From: Dysosmobacter sp. | GTDB lineage: Bacteria; Bacillota; Clostridia; Oscillospirales; Oscillospiraceae | Assembly (NCBI GenBank): GCA_022778785.1 | Contig: JALFSO010000102.1 | Location: forward strand, 1 to 64,000 | DNA: 64,000 bases | Reading direction: 5' to 3' | Part shown: piece by piece, positions 41,819 to 49,189 of the stretch | Position numbering within the stretch: position 1 is the stretch's first letter | Layout: every line of letters starts with the position of its first letter | Position numbers and translations under genes: made by a program | Notes under the pieces: generated by a model | Told to the model about the DNA's origin: nothing | Databases searched by the model: none | Seen by the model: only the letters and a program-made list of their open reading frames with translations

Positions 41819-42706
41819 ATGTTTTATACGACCCTGCACCACCGCTGGCTGCGGCTGGCCGCCGCCGTACTGGGCGAACTGCTCTGCGCCGCGGCTCTGA
41901 ATCTGTTCATCGTGCCTCTGGGGCTGTACACCGGCGGCCTGCTGGGCCTGTGCCAGGTCATCCGGACGCTGCTGCAGGACCAGCTGGGCATTCTGTTTGG
42001 CACCTATGACATTGCCGGTATCCTCTACTATCTTCTGAACGTGCCCATCCTGCTGTTCGCCTACAAGACGCTGGGCCGGGGGCTGGTCATCCGGACGCTG
42101 ATCTGCACCACGGCCTACTCCCTGTTTTACAGCATCGTCCCCACCCCCGCGGTACCCCTTCTGGACGATACCCTCACCGCCTGTCTGCTGGGCGGCATCC
42201 TCACCGGCATCGGCAGCGGCATCGTGCTGACCTGCGGATGCAGCGGCGGCGGACTGGACATTGTGGGCCTGTGCCTCAGCAAACGGGGCAGCCAGTTCAC
42301 AGTGGGAAAATTCAGTCTGAGCTTCAACGCCGTGCTGTACACCGCCTGTGCCCTGCTGTTCAGCCCCACCGTGGCCATTTACTCCGTCATCTACAACTAC
42401 TTTACGGCCATCGTGCTGGACCGGACCCATCAGCAGAACGTCAGCGTCCAGGCCATGATCTTCACCAAGGAGGACGAATCCGCCCTGGGACGGTTCGTCA
42501 TGGATAAGCTGGGCCGGGGCGTCACCTGGTGGAACGGCACCGGCGCCTATACAGGCCAGCCCGTCCATGTGCTGTTCGTCTGCCTGTCCAAGTATGAGAT
42601 CGAAGAACTGCGCCATGCTGTCCACGCCATCGATCCCCATGCGTTCCTGGTGGTCCAGGAGGGCGTCCAGGTGGACGGAAACTTCCACCGGAAGCTGGAC
42701 AATTGA
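41819..42706 (+). CDS. YitT family membrane protein (first copy)
   Basis: The 295-residue protein has five or six N-terminal membrane helices with YitT-type sequence (NLFIVPLGLYTGGLLGL, GSGIVLTCGCSGGGLDIVGL) and a C-terminal soluble DUF2179 domain (AMIFTKEDESALGRFV, HAFLVVQEG). Function of the family is not known; some members are suggested transporters. A second family member lies at 44621-45475 on the other strand; the two share only family-level similarity. Confidence 0.88.
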   Translation: MFYTTLHHRWLRLAAAVLGELLCAAALNLFIVPLGLYTGGLLGLCQVIRTLLQDQLGILFGTYDIAGILYYLLNVPILLFAYKTLGRGLVIRTLICTTAYSLFYSIVPTPAVPLLDDTLTACLLGGILTGIGSGIVLTCGCSGGGLDIVGLCLSKRGSQFTVGKFSLSFNAVLYTACALLFSPTVAIYSVIYNYFTAIVLDRTHQQNVSVQAMIFTKEDESALGRFVMDKLGRGVTWWNGTGAYTGQPVHVLFVCLSKYEIEELRHAVHAIDPHAFLVVQEGVQVDGNFHRKLDN

Positions 42707-42720
42707 TCTGCCGATTGAAA

Positions 42721-42751
42721 AAGGCCGGAGGCCCAATGGGTCTCTGGCCTT
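42721..42751 (+). terminator. hairpin after the YitT gene
   Basis: A 15-bp imperfect stem (AAGGCCGGAGGCCCA / TGGGTCTCTGGCCTT, two G-U pairs) follows the stop by 12 bp. Confidence 0.55.
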
Positions 42752-42757
42752 GCCATA

Positions 42758-42841
42758 TCTCCGTCTGAACAAAAAAACAGGACATCCAAACCGGATGTCC
42801 TGTTATACTATGGAGCGGGCAACGAGGCTCGACTCGCTACC
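42758..42841 (-). repeat. outer copy of a tRNA-Gly 3'-end plus terminator duplication
   Basis: This 84-bp segment repeats 42934-43018 almost exactly: one substitution in the A run and one deleted base in the T-loop. It contains the terminator hairpin and the last 31 nt of tRNA-Gly (42811-42841). It is not a functional tRNA. Confidence 0.9.
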
Positions 42842-42931
42842 GGCATCCCACGAATCGCCGGAGGCGATTCGCAGGAGCCCTGCCGGACCTCTTATTTTGA
42901 TGCGCTTCGCGCATGGGTGGAGGTAGCGAGT
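42832..42931. mobile_element. 100-bp insert with 10-bp terminal inverted repeats
   Basis: The segment begins ACTCGCTACC (42832-42841) and ends GGTAGCGAGT (42922-42931), perfect inverted repeats derived from the tRNA-Gly sequence. Inside are hairpins such as CGAATCGCCGGAGGCGATTCG-like arms (near 42851) and GATGCGCTTCGCGCAT (42899-42914). No coding capacity. It separates the two tRNA-Gly 3' ends. Confidence 0.55.
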
Positions 42932-42952
42932 TCTCTCCGTCTGAACAAGAAA

Positions 42953-42979
42953 ACAGGACATCCAAACCGGATGTCCTGT
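42953..42979 (-). terminator. terminator of tRNA-Gly
   Basis: An 11-bp stem (ACAGGACATCC / GGATGTCCTGT) with loop AAACC, then TTTCTTG on the minus strand. The outer copy (42777-42803) has seven T residues. Confidence 0.75.
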
Positions 42980-42986
42980 TATACTA

Positions 42987-43062
42987 TGGAGCGGGCAACG
43001 AGGCTCGAACTCGCTACCTCCACCTTGGCAAGGTGGCGCTCTACCAGATGAGCTATGCCCGC
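42987..43062 (-). tRNA. tRNA-Gly (GCC)
   Basis: A 76-nt cloverleaf with acceptor GCGGGCA/TGCCCGC, anticodon stem CACCT/AGGTG with loop containing GCC, T-arm GCGAGTTCGAGCC and encoded CCA. Its 3' part is duplicated downstream. Confidence 0.95.
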
Positions 43063-43121
43063 AGAACAGGATTGATTTTAACAGACGTTTCGCTGTTTGT
43101 CAATCCTTTTCCGCAAATTTC

Positions 43122-43898
43122 TCATCCAATTTTTTCGCTCTCTGTTCCGTCGGGCCCGGCGCTCTCTTCGGTGCTTCCTTCAGCGGTCTCTTCCGTGCTC
43201 TGCCCCGCTTCCTCTCCGGCGTCTTCCGGTTCCGGCTCCGGCACCTGCTCCTGCGTGCCGTCCATAATGAATTCCAGCAGGCCCGCCTTTCCCTCGGCGG
43301 GATAGTACGCCACCGTCCAGGGCGGCGTCTCCGTCAGGTCCCACTTCTCCCGGATCTCTTCCACGGTCTGCTCCACACGGGACGCGCTGTCCTCGTTCCA
43401 GTAGCCGATCCGCACCGCCAGTTCCGTCTTCTCCGCCATCAGGGCGGCGTTCAGCAGGTCCGGCAGGGCCGCCGTACTGGTGGCGTTCACCACCGCTTGG
43501 ATCTGTTCCAGGCTCCGGCGGTAGCCCACCCGGACGCTGACCTCGTAGAAGCTCCGCTGGCGCTGGGTCTCAGAGGTGATATACTCCACGGCGTAGGCCC
43601 CCATGGGCGTCTCCAGCTGGACCTCGGAGGCCGCCCGCTCCAAATCGTCCGCCACCACGGTGTCGTCCTCATAGCCATAAAGCCGCAGGATGGCGTTCTC
43701 CGTGTGCTGGCCCACCAGCAGCAGCAGATCGTTGACGATGTCCTGATAGGACTCCGCCCGCATGGTATCCGCCGTGCCGCTCTCCCAATACTTACTGGAG
43801 TGCTCCTCCACCACGGTGTACTCCCGGTCCAGAAGGGAGGCGCAGCCTGTGAGCATGCAGGCACACGCCAGCGCCGCCAATATCCGGATCGCTCTCAT
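43122..43898 (-). CDS. lipoprotein of unknown function
   Basis: About 258 residues. A type II signal (ILAALACACMLTGC) with lipobox cysteine near residue 18 marks it as membrane-anchored outside the cytoplasm. The body has no domain that I recognise; the C-terminal 45 residues are Glu/Pro/Ser/Thr-rich (PEPEPEDAGEEAGQSTEET). The start is the ATG eight bases after GGAGGA. It is alone, ending just upstream of tRNA-Gly in the same direction. Confidence 0.75.
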   Translation of the reverse strand: MRAIRILAALACACMLTGCASLLDREYTVVEEHSSKYWESGTADTMRAESYQDIVNDLLLLVGQHTENAILRLYGYEDDTVVADDLERAASEVQLETPMGAYAVEYITSETQRQRSFYEVSVRVGYRRSLEQIQAVVNATSTAALPDLLNAALMAEKTELAVRIGYWNEDSASRVEQTVEEIREKWDLTETPPWTVAYYPAEGKAGLLEFIMDGTQEQVPEPEPEDAGEEAGQSTEETAEGSTEESAGPDGTESEKIG

Positions 43899-43956
43899 AC
43901 TGCGTCCTCCTCTCATCCATTTTGGACCGTCAGGCCGGTTGGGCATCAGTCCCGCT

Positions 43957-44550
43957 TTAATATCCCAGTTCCTCGTCCACCAGGACGACTTCGGCCTCCA
44001 CGCCCATCATGGGCCCCCACAGGACCACCAGTCCCCGGCAGATGCGTCCCGGGCTCTTGCAGTCGTAGCAGCGGTCGCCCTTGACGGCGCAGGGCGTCTT
44101 GCACCCCAGGCGCTGGGCGTTCTTCGGGGAGGCGATGTTCCGCGCCCGCCACAGGGCCTCGTCATAGGTGGGGGCCAGTTTGTTGCGGCCGATGACGAAA
44201 TACACCTTCTCATGGCCGTACAGCGTGGAGGCCACCCGGTTTCCCCCGCCGTCGATGTTGATGATCTCGCCGGTCTCCGCCAGACCGTTGGCGGAGGTGA
44301 TGTACACCTGGGTGGTCATGGCCTGCTTCCGCTCCTCCGGACCGTTGACCCAGTGCCAGTGGACCTGATTGTGGGCGGCCAGCCGGTCATACAGCCCCAT
44401 GTCCTGAAGCGTGACGGATCCGCCGAAGCCCACGGTGGTGCCGTCGATGGCTCCGTCCAGATAGGCGGCGGCCTCCTCCTTCGTGGCAAAGCTGCGGACG
44501 GTGAAGCCCCGCTGCTCCAGATTCTTTTTGACTTCCGTGAAATCTGCCAT
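43957..44550 (-). CDS. LUD (DUF162) domain protein
   Basis: The 197-residue protein has the LUD fold features VGFGGSVTLQDMGL near residue 40, ITSANGLAETGEIINIDGGGN near 84 (read in two parts) and VIGRNKLAP near 120. Related domains occur in the LutB/LutC lactate-oxidation proteins. The C-terminal part holds five cysteines (GCKTPCAVKGDRCYDCKSPG, then ICRG) that may bind a metal or Fe-S centre. GGGAGG supports the ATG used. Confidence 0.85.
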   Translation of the reverse strand: MADFTEVKKNLEQRGFTVRSFATKEEAAAYLDGAIDGTTVGFGGSVTLQDMGLYDRLAAHNQVHWHWVNGPEERKQAMTTQVYITSANGLAETGEIINIDGGGNRVASTLYGHEKVYFVIGRNKLAPTYDEALWRARNIASPKNAQRLGCKTPCAVKGDRCYDCKSPGRICRGLVVLWGPMMGVEAEVVLVDEELGY

Positions 44551-44620
44551 GATGTCCTCCCCGCGCTGCCGCGCTGCAATCAATATAGTAATGTATGGGT
44601 TCCGCCGCGGTCACGCCGCG

Positions 44621-45475
44621 TCAGATCTCATCCTTCTGATATTCTCCGAAGCCCTCGCCCAGCACGTCCCGGGCGTCCACCACGATGAGGAAGGCCCGGG
44701 GGTCCGTCTCATGTACCAGCTGCTTGATCTGCACGATCTCCTTCTGCTTGAAGGCCACCATCAGGATGTGCTTCTCCGCACCGGAGAAGGCGCCCTCGCC
44801 CCGCAGAAAGGTGACGCCCCGCTCCATGGCCAGGATGGCGTCGGAGACCTGCTTCCAGCGGTCCGTGACGATGTAGGCCACCTTGGAGGTGTCCATGCCG
44901 TAGAGCACGGTGTCCATCACCTTTGCCTGAACGAACAGGGAGATCAGGCCGTACAGGGCTGCCTCCACCCGGCCGAACACCAGCGCCGCCAGGGACAGGA
45001 TGACGAAGTCCGGGATCAGCACCAGGTTGCCGATGGGCAGCCAGGGGAACTTCAGCTTCAGCAGCCGGGCCACCACGTCGGTGCCGCCGGTGGTGGCGCC
45101 CTGGGAGAACACGATGCCCAGGCCCAACCCCATCAGGGCTCCGCCGCAGAGGCCCGCCAGCATGGGGTCCATGGACGTGAAGGTGTGGACGGCGGCGATG
45201 GCGTCGATGGCCGCGGAGCTCAGCAGCATGGCAAACAGGGACGACGTCAGCAGATGCCAGCCGATAAACTTCCAGCCCAGCAGGAACAGGGGCACGTTCA
45301 TCACGATGGTCATAATGCCCACGGACAATGCCGGGACCACGGCGTTGATGACCTGCGCCAGACCGGTGATGCCACCCAGAGCCACCTGATTGGGCGCGAA
45401 GAACCAATCGAAGGCCACGGCGTAGATGATGGAACCGATAGTAATGATCAGATATTGCTTCAGAACTTTTTTCAT
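44621..45475 (-). CDS. YitT family membrane protein (second copy)
   Basis: The 284-residue protein has the YitT helices (FFAPNQVALGGITGLAQVIN, GLGIVFSQGATTGGTDVVAR) and the C-terminal DUF2179 soluble domain (HILMVAFKQKEIVQIKQLV, RAFLIVVDARDVLGEGF). The role is unknown. It follows parC on the same strand after about 50 bp and may be co-transcribed with it. Confidence 0.88.
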   Translation of the reverse strand: MKKVLKQYLIITIGSIIYAVAFDWFFAPNQVALGGITGLAQVINAVVPALSVGIMTIVMNVPLFLLGWKFIGWHLLTSSLFAMLLSSAAIDAIAAVHTFTSMDPMLAGLCGGALMGLGLGIVFSQGATTGGTDVVARLLKLKFPWLPIGNLVLIPDFVILSLAALVFGRVEAALYGLISLFVQAKVMDTVLYGMDTSKVAYIVTDRWKQVSDAILAMERGVTFLRGEGAFSGAEKHILMVAFKQKEIVQIKQLVHETDPRAFLIVVDARDVLGEGFGEYQKDEI

Positions 45476-45523
45476 GGGTCAGCCTCTTTTTCAGATACAG
45501 TGATATTGCGCCGGACAGGGCGC

Positions 45524-47782
45524 TCAGTGCGTCCCCTCCAGGCCCTCGATGCCCAGCTGCTGCTCCTCGGAGTCCTCCTCCCGGACCAGCGCGCCGGCAG
45601 CGGGCAGGGCGCGGACGCGGTAGCGGGTGAGGTGGGTAATGGGTGTCTCCTCCACCGGCCGCACACGCTCCAGTTTATAGTGTTTTTTCAAAGTCATGAC
45701 CGCCACGCCCTGGGTGGACCGGGTGGTCTTGGGGGCCAGCAGAGCGGTGTGGAAGATCAGGCACCGGGGCTCCGTGGAGTACACCGCCAGCTCCCGGTCC
45801 TCCGTCAGGGGCAGGATGCAGGCCAGCGGCGACTTGTCGGAATAGGCACCGGTGAGCTTTCGGCGGTTGGACGTGGTCTGATAGGCAGACAGGGCCACCC
45901 GGGCCGCCTTGCCGTTCTCGAAGAAGAACAGCAGCCCGCCGGAGTAGTCTCCGGGCAGCACGGCGGTGAGGACGCTCTCCCCCTCGTCCATGCCCAGCTT
46001 CGCCGGGAGATAGTCCCCCAGGACGCTGGCCTTGGCGTCGTCGAAGTCGCTGACCCGGTTCTTGTACACCTGGCAGCGGTCGGTGAAGAACATGATCTCC
46101 GCGTTGTTGGTCGTCTCGAAGGACTGGCTGGGGCCGTCGCCCTCCTTGTACTTCTGCTCGCTGCTCATCCGCAGGGACTGGGGCGTGATCTTCTTGAAGT
46201 ATCCCTGCCGGGACAGGAACACCGTGACGGGATAGTCCGCCGGGGCCTCGTCCTCCACCGCCTCCGGCAACTCGTGTCCGTAGACGATGGCGGTGCGCCG
46301 GGGCTGGGCGTACTTGTTCTTCACCGCCGTCAGCTCGTCGATGATGATCTTCCGGATGCGCTTGGGGCTGTTGACGGTGTCCTCCAGGTCCTCGATCTCG
46401 TCCCGCAGGGCGTCGGTCTCCGCCACCCGCTTCAGGATATACTCCTTGTTGATGTTCCGCAGCTTGATCTCCGCCACGTACTCCGCCTGGATCTGGTCGA
46501 TGCCGAAGCCGATCATCAGGTTGGGGATGACCTCGCTGTCGTTTTCCGTCTCCCGGATGATCTTGATGGCTTTGTCAATGTCCAGCAGGATACGCTTCAG
46601 GCCCTTCAGCAGGTGCAGCTTGTCCTTTTTCTTGTTCAGGACGAAGTACACCCGCCGCCGGACGGACTCTGTGCGCCAGGCGGTCCACTCGCTGAGGACC
46701 TCCCGGACGCCCATGACCCGGGGCATGCCGGCGATGAGGATGTTGAAGTTGCAGGAGTAGGTGTCCTCCAGGGTGGTGGCCCGGAACAGCTTGGCCATCA
46801 GCTTGTCGGGATCCACGCCCCGCTTCAGGTCGATGGTCAGCTTCAGGCCGGAGAGGTCTGTCTCGTCCCGCATGTCGGCGATCTCTTTGGCCTTGCCCGC
46901 CTTGATCAGCTCCGCCACCTTGTCCAGAATGGCCTCGATGGTGGTGGAGTAGGGGATCTCGTAGATCTCAATGAGGTTCTGGTCCTTGACATAGCGGTAT
47001 CTGGCCCGGACCTTCACGCCGCCCCGGCCGGTGTTGTACACCTCCCGCAGGGCCGCCGGATCGCAGATCAGCTCGCCGCCGGTGGGGAAGTCCGGCGCCA
47101 GCAGCGTCTCCGTCAGGTCGCAGTCCGGATTTTTCAGATACGCGATGGTGGTGTCGCAGACCTCCCCCAGATTGAAGCCGCAAATCTGGGACGCCATGCC
47201 CACAGCGATGCCGCTGTTGGCGGACACCAGCACATTGGGGAAGGTGGTGGGCAGCAGCGCCGGCTCCTTCATGGTGTTGTCGTAGTTGTCCACGAAGTCC
47301 ACGGTGTCGCTGTCGATATCCCGGAACAGCTCCGCGCAGATGGAGGCCAGCTTGGCCTCCGTGTACCGGGCGGCGGCCCAGGCCATGTCCCGGGAGTAGA
47401 CCTTGCCGAAGTTGCCCTTGGAGTCCACGAAGGGGTGCAGCAGGGCGCCGTAGCCCCTGGACAGACGGACCATGGTGTCGTAGATGGCGGCGTCGCCGTG
47501 GGGGTTCAGCTTCATGGTCTGTCCCACGATGTTGGCGGACTTGGTCCGCGCCCCCGTCAGCAGGCCCATCTTGTACATGGTGTACAGCAGCTTGCGGTGG
47601 GAGGGCTTGAAGCCGTCGATCTCCGGGATGGCCCGGGAGACGATGACGCTCATGGCGTAGGGCATATAGTTGGTCTCCAGCGTGTGGGTGATGGGCTGTT
47701 CCACCACCTCCGCGTGAAGTCCCATGACGTTGGGATTGTCGATATGATGGGTCTTTTCCTCAGGCTGTTTCTTCTTAGGCAT
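45524..47782 (-). CDS. parC: type II topoisomerase subunit A (ParC/GyrA-like)
   Basis: The 752-residue protein has the QRDR region SRAIPEIDGFKPSHRKLLYT and the catalytic Tyr in AARYTEAKL near residue 139, then a coiled coil and a shortened C-terminal domain. It pairs with the B subunit at 49189-51183 to pass DNA strands with ATP. The pair is divergent from canonical gyrase (no GyrA box seen), so topoisomerase IV or a second gyrase-like enzyme is more likely. Its start overlaps the end of the FNT gene by 8 bp. Confidence 0.88.
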   Translation of the reverse strand: MPKKKQPEEKTHHIDNPNVMGLHAEVVEQPITHTLETNYMPYAMSVIVSRAIPEIDGFKPSHRKLLYTMYKMGLLTGARTKSANIVGQTMKLNPHGDAAIYDTMVRLSRGYGALLHPFVDSKGNFGKVYSRDMAWAAARYTEAKLASICAELFRDIDSDTVDFVDNYDNTMKEPALLPTTFPNVLVSANSGIAVGMASQICGFNLGEVCDTTIAYLKNPDCDLTETLLAPDFPTGGELICDPAALREVYNTGRGGVKVRARYRYVKDQNLIEIYEIPYSTTIEAILDKVAELIKAGKAKEIADMRDETDLSGLKLTIDLKRGVDPDKLMAKLFRATTLEDTYSCNFNILIAGMPRVMGVREVLSEWTAWRTESVRRRVYFVLNKKKDKLHLLKGLKRILLDIDKAIKIIRETENDSEVIPNLMIGFGIDQIQAEYVAEIKLRNINKEYILKRVAETDALRDEIEDLEDTVNSPKRIRKIIIDELTAVKNKYAQPRRTAIVYGHELPEAVEDEAPADYPVTVFLSRQGYFKKITPQSLRMSSEQKYKEGDGPSQSFETTNNAEIMFFTDRCQVYKNRVSDFDDAKASVLGDYLPAKLGMDEGESVLTAVLPGDYSGGLLFFFENGKAARVALSAYQTTSNRRKLTGAYSDKSPLACILPLTEDRELAVYSTEPRCLIFHTALLAPKTTRSTQGVAVMTLKKHYKLERVRPVEETPITHLTRYRVRALPAAGALVREEDSEEQQLGIEGLEGTH

Positions 47783-48548
47783 TTCGATCCGTTCCCTTTC
47801 GGTAGATGTACCAGCAGCCCCCGCCCAGGAACACGGCGCCGCCGATGATGTTTCCGATGGTCACCGGCAGGAGATTCCCCAGCAGGGCGTCCGCCGCGGA
47901 CAGCTCCGCCCCGGCCAGGACGCCCGCCGTCAGATAGTACATATTGGCCACGCTGTGTTCAAAGCCCGCCATGACAAAGGCGGCAACGGGGAAAAAGAGG
48001 GCGATGACCTTGCCCCCGGCGTCGGTGGACGCGGCGGCCATCCAGACGCCGAGACACACCAGCAGGTTGCACAGGATGCCCCGCAGCACCGCCTGCTCCG
48101 GCGGCAGGACCTTGCCCATGGCCGCGGAGATCAGGAAGTCCTCTCTCCCGGCGAACACCCCGCCCCACACCGCCATGGCGGCCACTGCCGCCGCGCCGGT
48201 GAAATTGCCCATGTACACCGCGCACCAGTTCCGCAGCATGGCCCCCGGCGTGATGCGCCGGTCCAGCAGGGAGATGGCCATGAGACAGTTGCCGGTGAAC
48301 AGCTCCGTCCCGGTGAGCACCACCATGGCCAGCCCCGCCGGGAACACGCATCCGGCGATGAGCCGCCGCAAAGAGAGGTTCGTCACCTCCATGGACGCCC
48401 AGGTGGACGCCACTCCGGCCAGGGCGATGAACGCTCCGGCCAGGATGGCCGATACCAGCATCTTTCCGAAAGGCAGCGCCGCCTTCCGCTGACCTACGCC
48501 CACGAAGCTCTCGCACACCTCCGCCGGCGCCAAAAATCGTTTTTCCAT
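47775..48548 (-). CDS. formate/nitrite transporter family channel
   Basis: About 257 residues with six membrane helices. FNT features include ALAGVASTW, LTGTELFTGNCL near residue 80 and MAGFEHSVANMYY near residue 195, containing the conserved pore histidine. It should move formate or a similar small anion. I use the ATG at 48548, six bases after GGAG; an ATG at 48560 has no site. It lies inside a parE-parC gene pair, an unusual place. Confidence 0.9.
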   Translation of the reverse strand: MEKRFLAPAEVCESFVGVGQRKAALPFGKMLVSAILAGAFIALAGVASTWASMEVTNLSLRRLIAGCVFPAGLAMVVLTGTELFTGNCLMAISLLDRRITPGAMLRNWCAVYMGNFTGAAAVAAMAVWGGVFAGREDFLISAAMGKVLPPEQAVLRGILCNLLVCLGVWMAAASTDAGGKVIALFFPVAAFVMAGFEHSVANMYYLTAGVLAGAELSAADALLGNLLPVTIGNIIGGAVFLGGGCWYIYRKGTDRNA

Positions 48549-48578
48549 ATTCTTCTCCATTCGTTGAGGGACCCCTGT

Positions 48579-48977
48579 TCACTGGGGCCGCTTCTTTGCC
48601 GCCAGCGCCGGCAGGACGCCCAGCAGGCCGATGACCGGCAGGCCCAGCATCTGCGTCATGAGCACAAAATCCCGGTCAAAGCTCACGAAGTGCCCCAGCA
48701 GCACACCCACGGGCCAGACAGCAGCGTTCACCAGAAACAGCACGCCCTGTATCCGAGCCCATTTCTTCTGCGTCTTTAGGGACACGCCCCGCCTCCGCCA
48801 CGCCGCCGCGCCGGTCTTTGCCGCAAGGCAGCCCGCGCCCAACAGGAGGGACAGTCCGGTGATCCAGGCGTACAGCGCCGTCAGAGTGGGAAAATCGTCC
48901 CAGAAAGCATTCAAAAGCGAGATGGCCAAGATGGCTTCCGCCCATAGATACGCCAGTTTCCCCTGCAGCCCCTCCAA
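48579..48977 (-). CDS. small four-helix membrane protein of unknown function
   Basis: About 132 residues with four hydrophobic segments (for example LYAWITGLSLLLGAGCLAA and LTGLPVIGLLGVLPALAA-like at the C-terminus). No family recognised. No ATG fits the N-terminus; TTG at 48977 is the first possible start and lacks a clear ribosome site, so the true start is uncertain. It ends 30 bp before the FNT gene. Confidence 0.55.
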   Translation of the reverse strand: MEGLQGKLAYLWAEAILAISLLNAFWDDFPTLTALYAWITGLSLLLGAGCLAAKTGAAAWRRRGVSLKTQKKWARIQGVLFLVNAAVWPVGVLLGHFVSFDRDFVLMTQMLGLPVIGLLGVLPALAAKKRPQ

Positions 48978-49016
48978 TTTCTGATTTAAAGAACCCGTGT
49001 CCTCTGCCCCCTATCC

Positions 49017-49067
49017 TACGAAATATCCGCCATCTCCAGATACTTGTACCCGTTCTCCGCAATGTGG
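49017..49067 (-). repeat. outer duplicate of the parE 3' end
   Basis: This 51-bp segment matches 49190-49240 at 48 positions. It encodes the same last residues (HIAENGYKYLEMADIS) and its own stop (TAG), differing only at third codon positions. It is not attached to an open parE frame. Confidence 0.9.
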
Positions 49068-49189
49068 CTCGCCGGTTTTGCTCCGCAAAACGTCAAGCGG
49101 CTGATTTCGTCACGCGCTGTCGCGCGGCTCCCTCGCCTTCGCTCGGTCGCGGGACCATATCGCACCGGCCAGTCCTTTGGTTTGGCCGT
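49068..49189. mobile_element. 122-bp insert between duplicated parE tails
   Basis: The segment holds small hairpins (GTTTTGC-TCC-GCAAAAC at 49074-49090 and others) and no coding frame. Together with the flanking 51-bp direct repeats it resembles the scar of an element that integrated at a gene 3' end. No integrase is present. Confidence 0.5.

Noticed and set aside
42811..42841. A second tRNA-Gly
   Set aside because: Only the 3' 31 nt are present, with a base missing in the T-loop and no acceptor 5' strand or anticodon arm.
42758..43018. CRISPR array
   Set aside because: Only two repeat units of 85 bp with tRNA sequence; no spacer series or cas genes. No CRISPR was seen anywhere in the window.
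44483..47848. A 1121-codon open frame on the plus strand opposite parC and the YitT gene
   Set aside because: It is antisense to well-recognised genes, with low-complexity His/Val/Gly/Leu-rich content typical of the reverse strand of GC-rich coding DNA. No ribosome site or family features.
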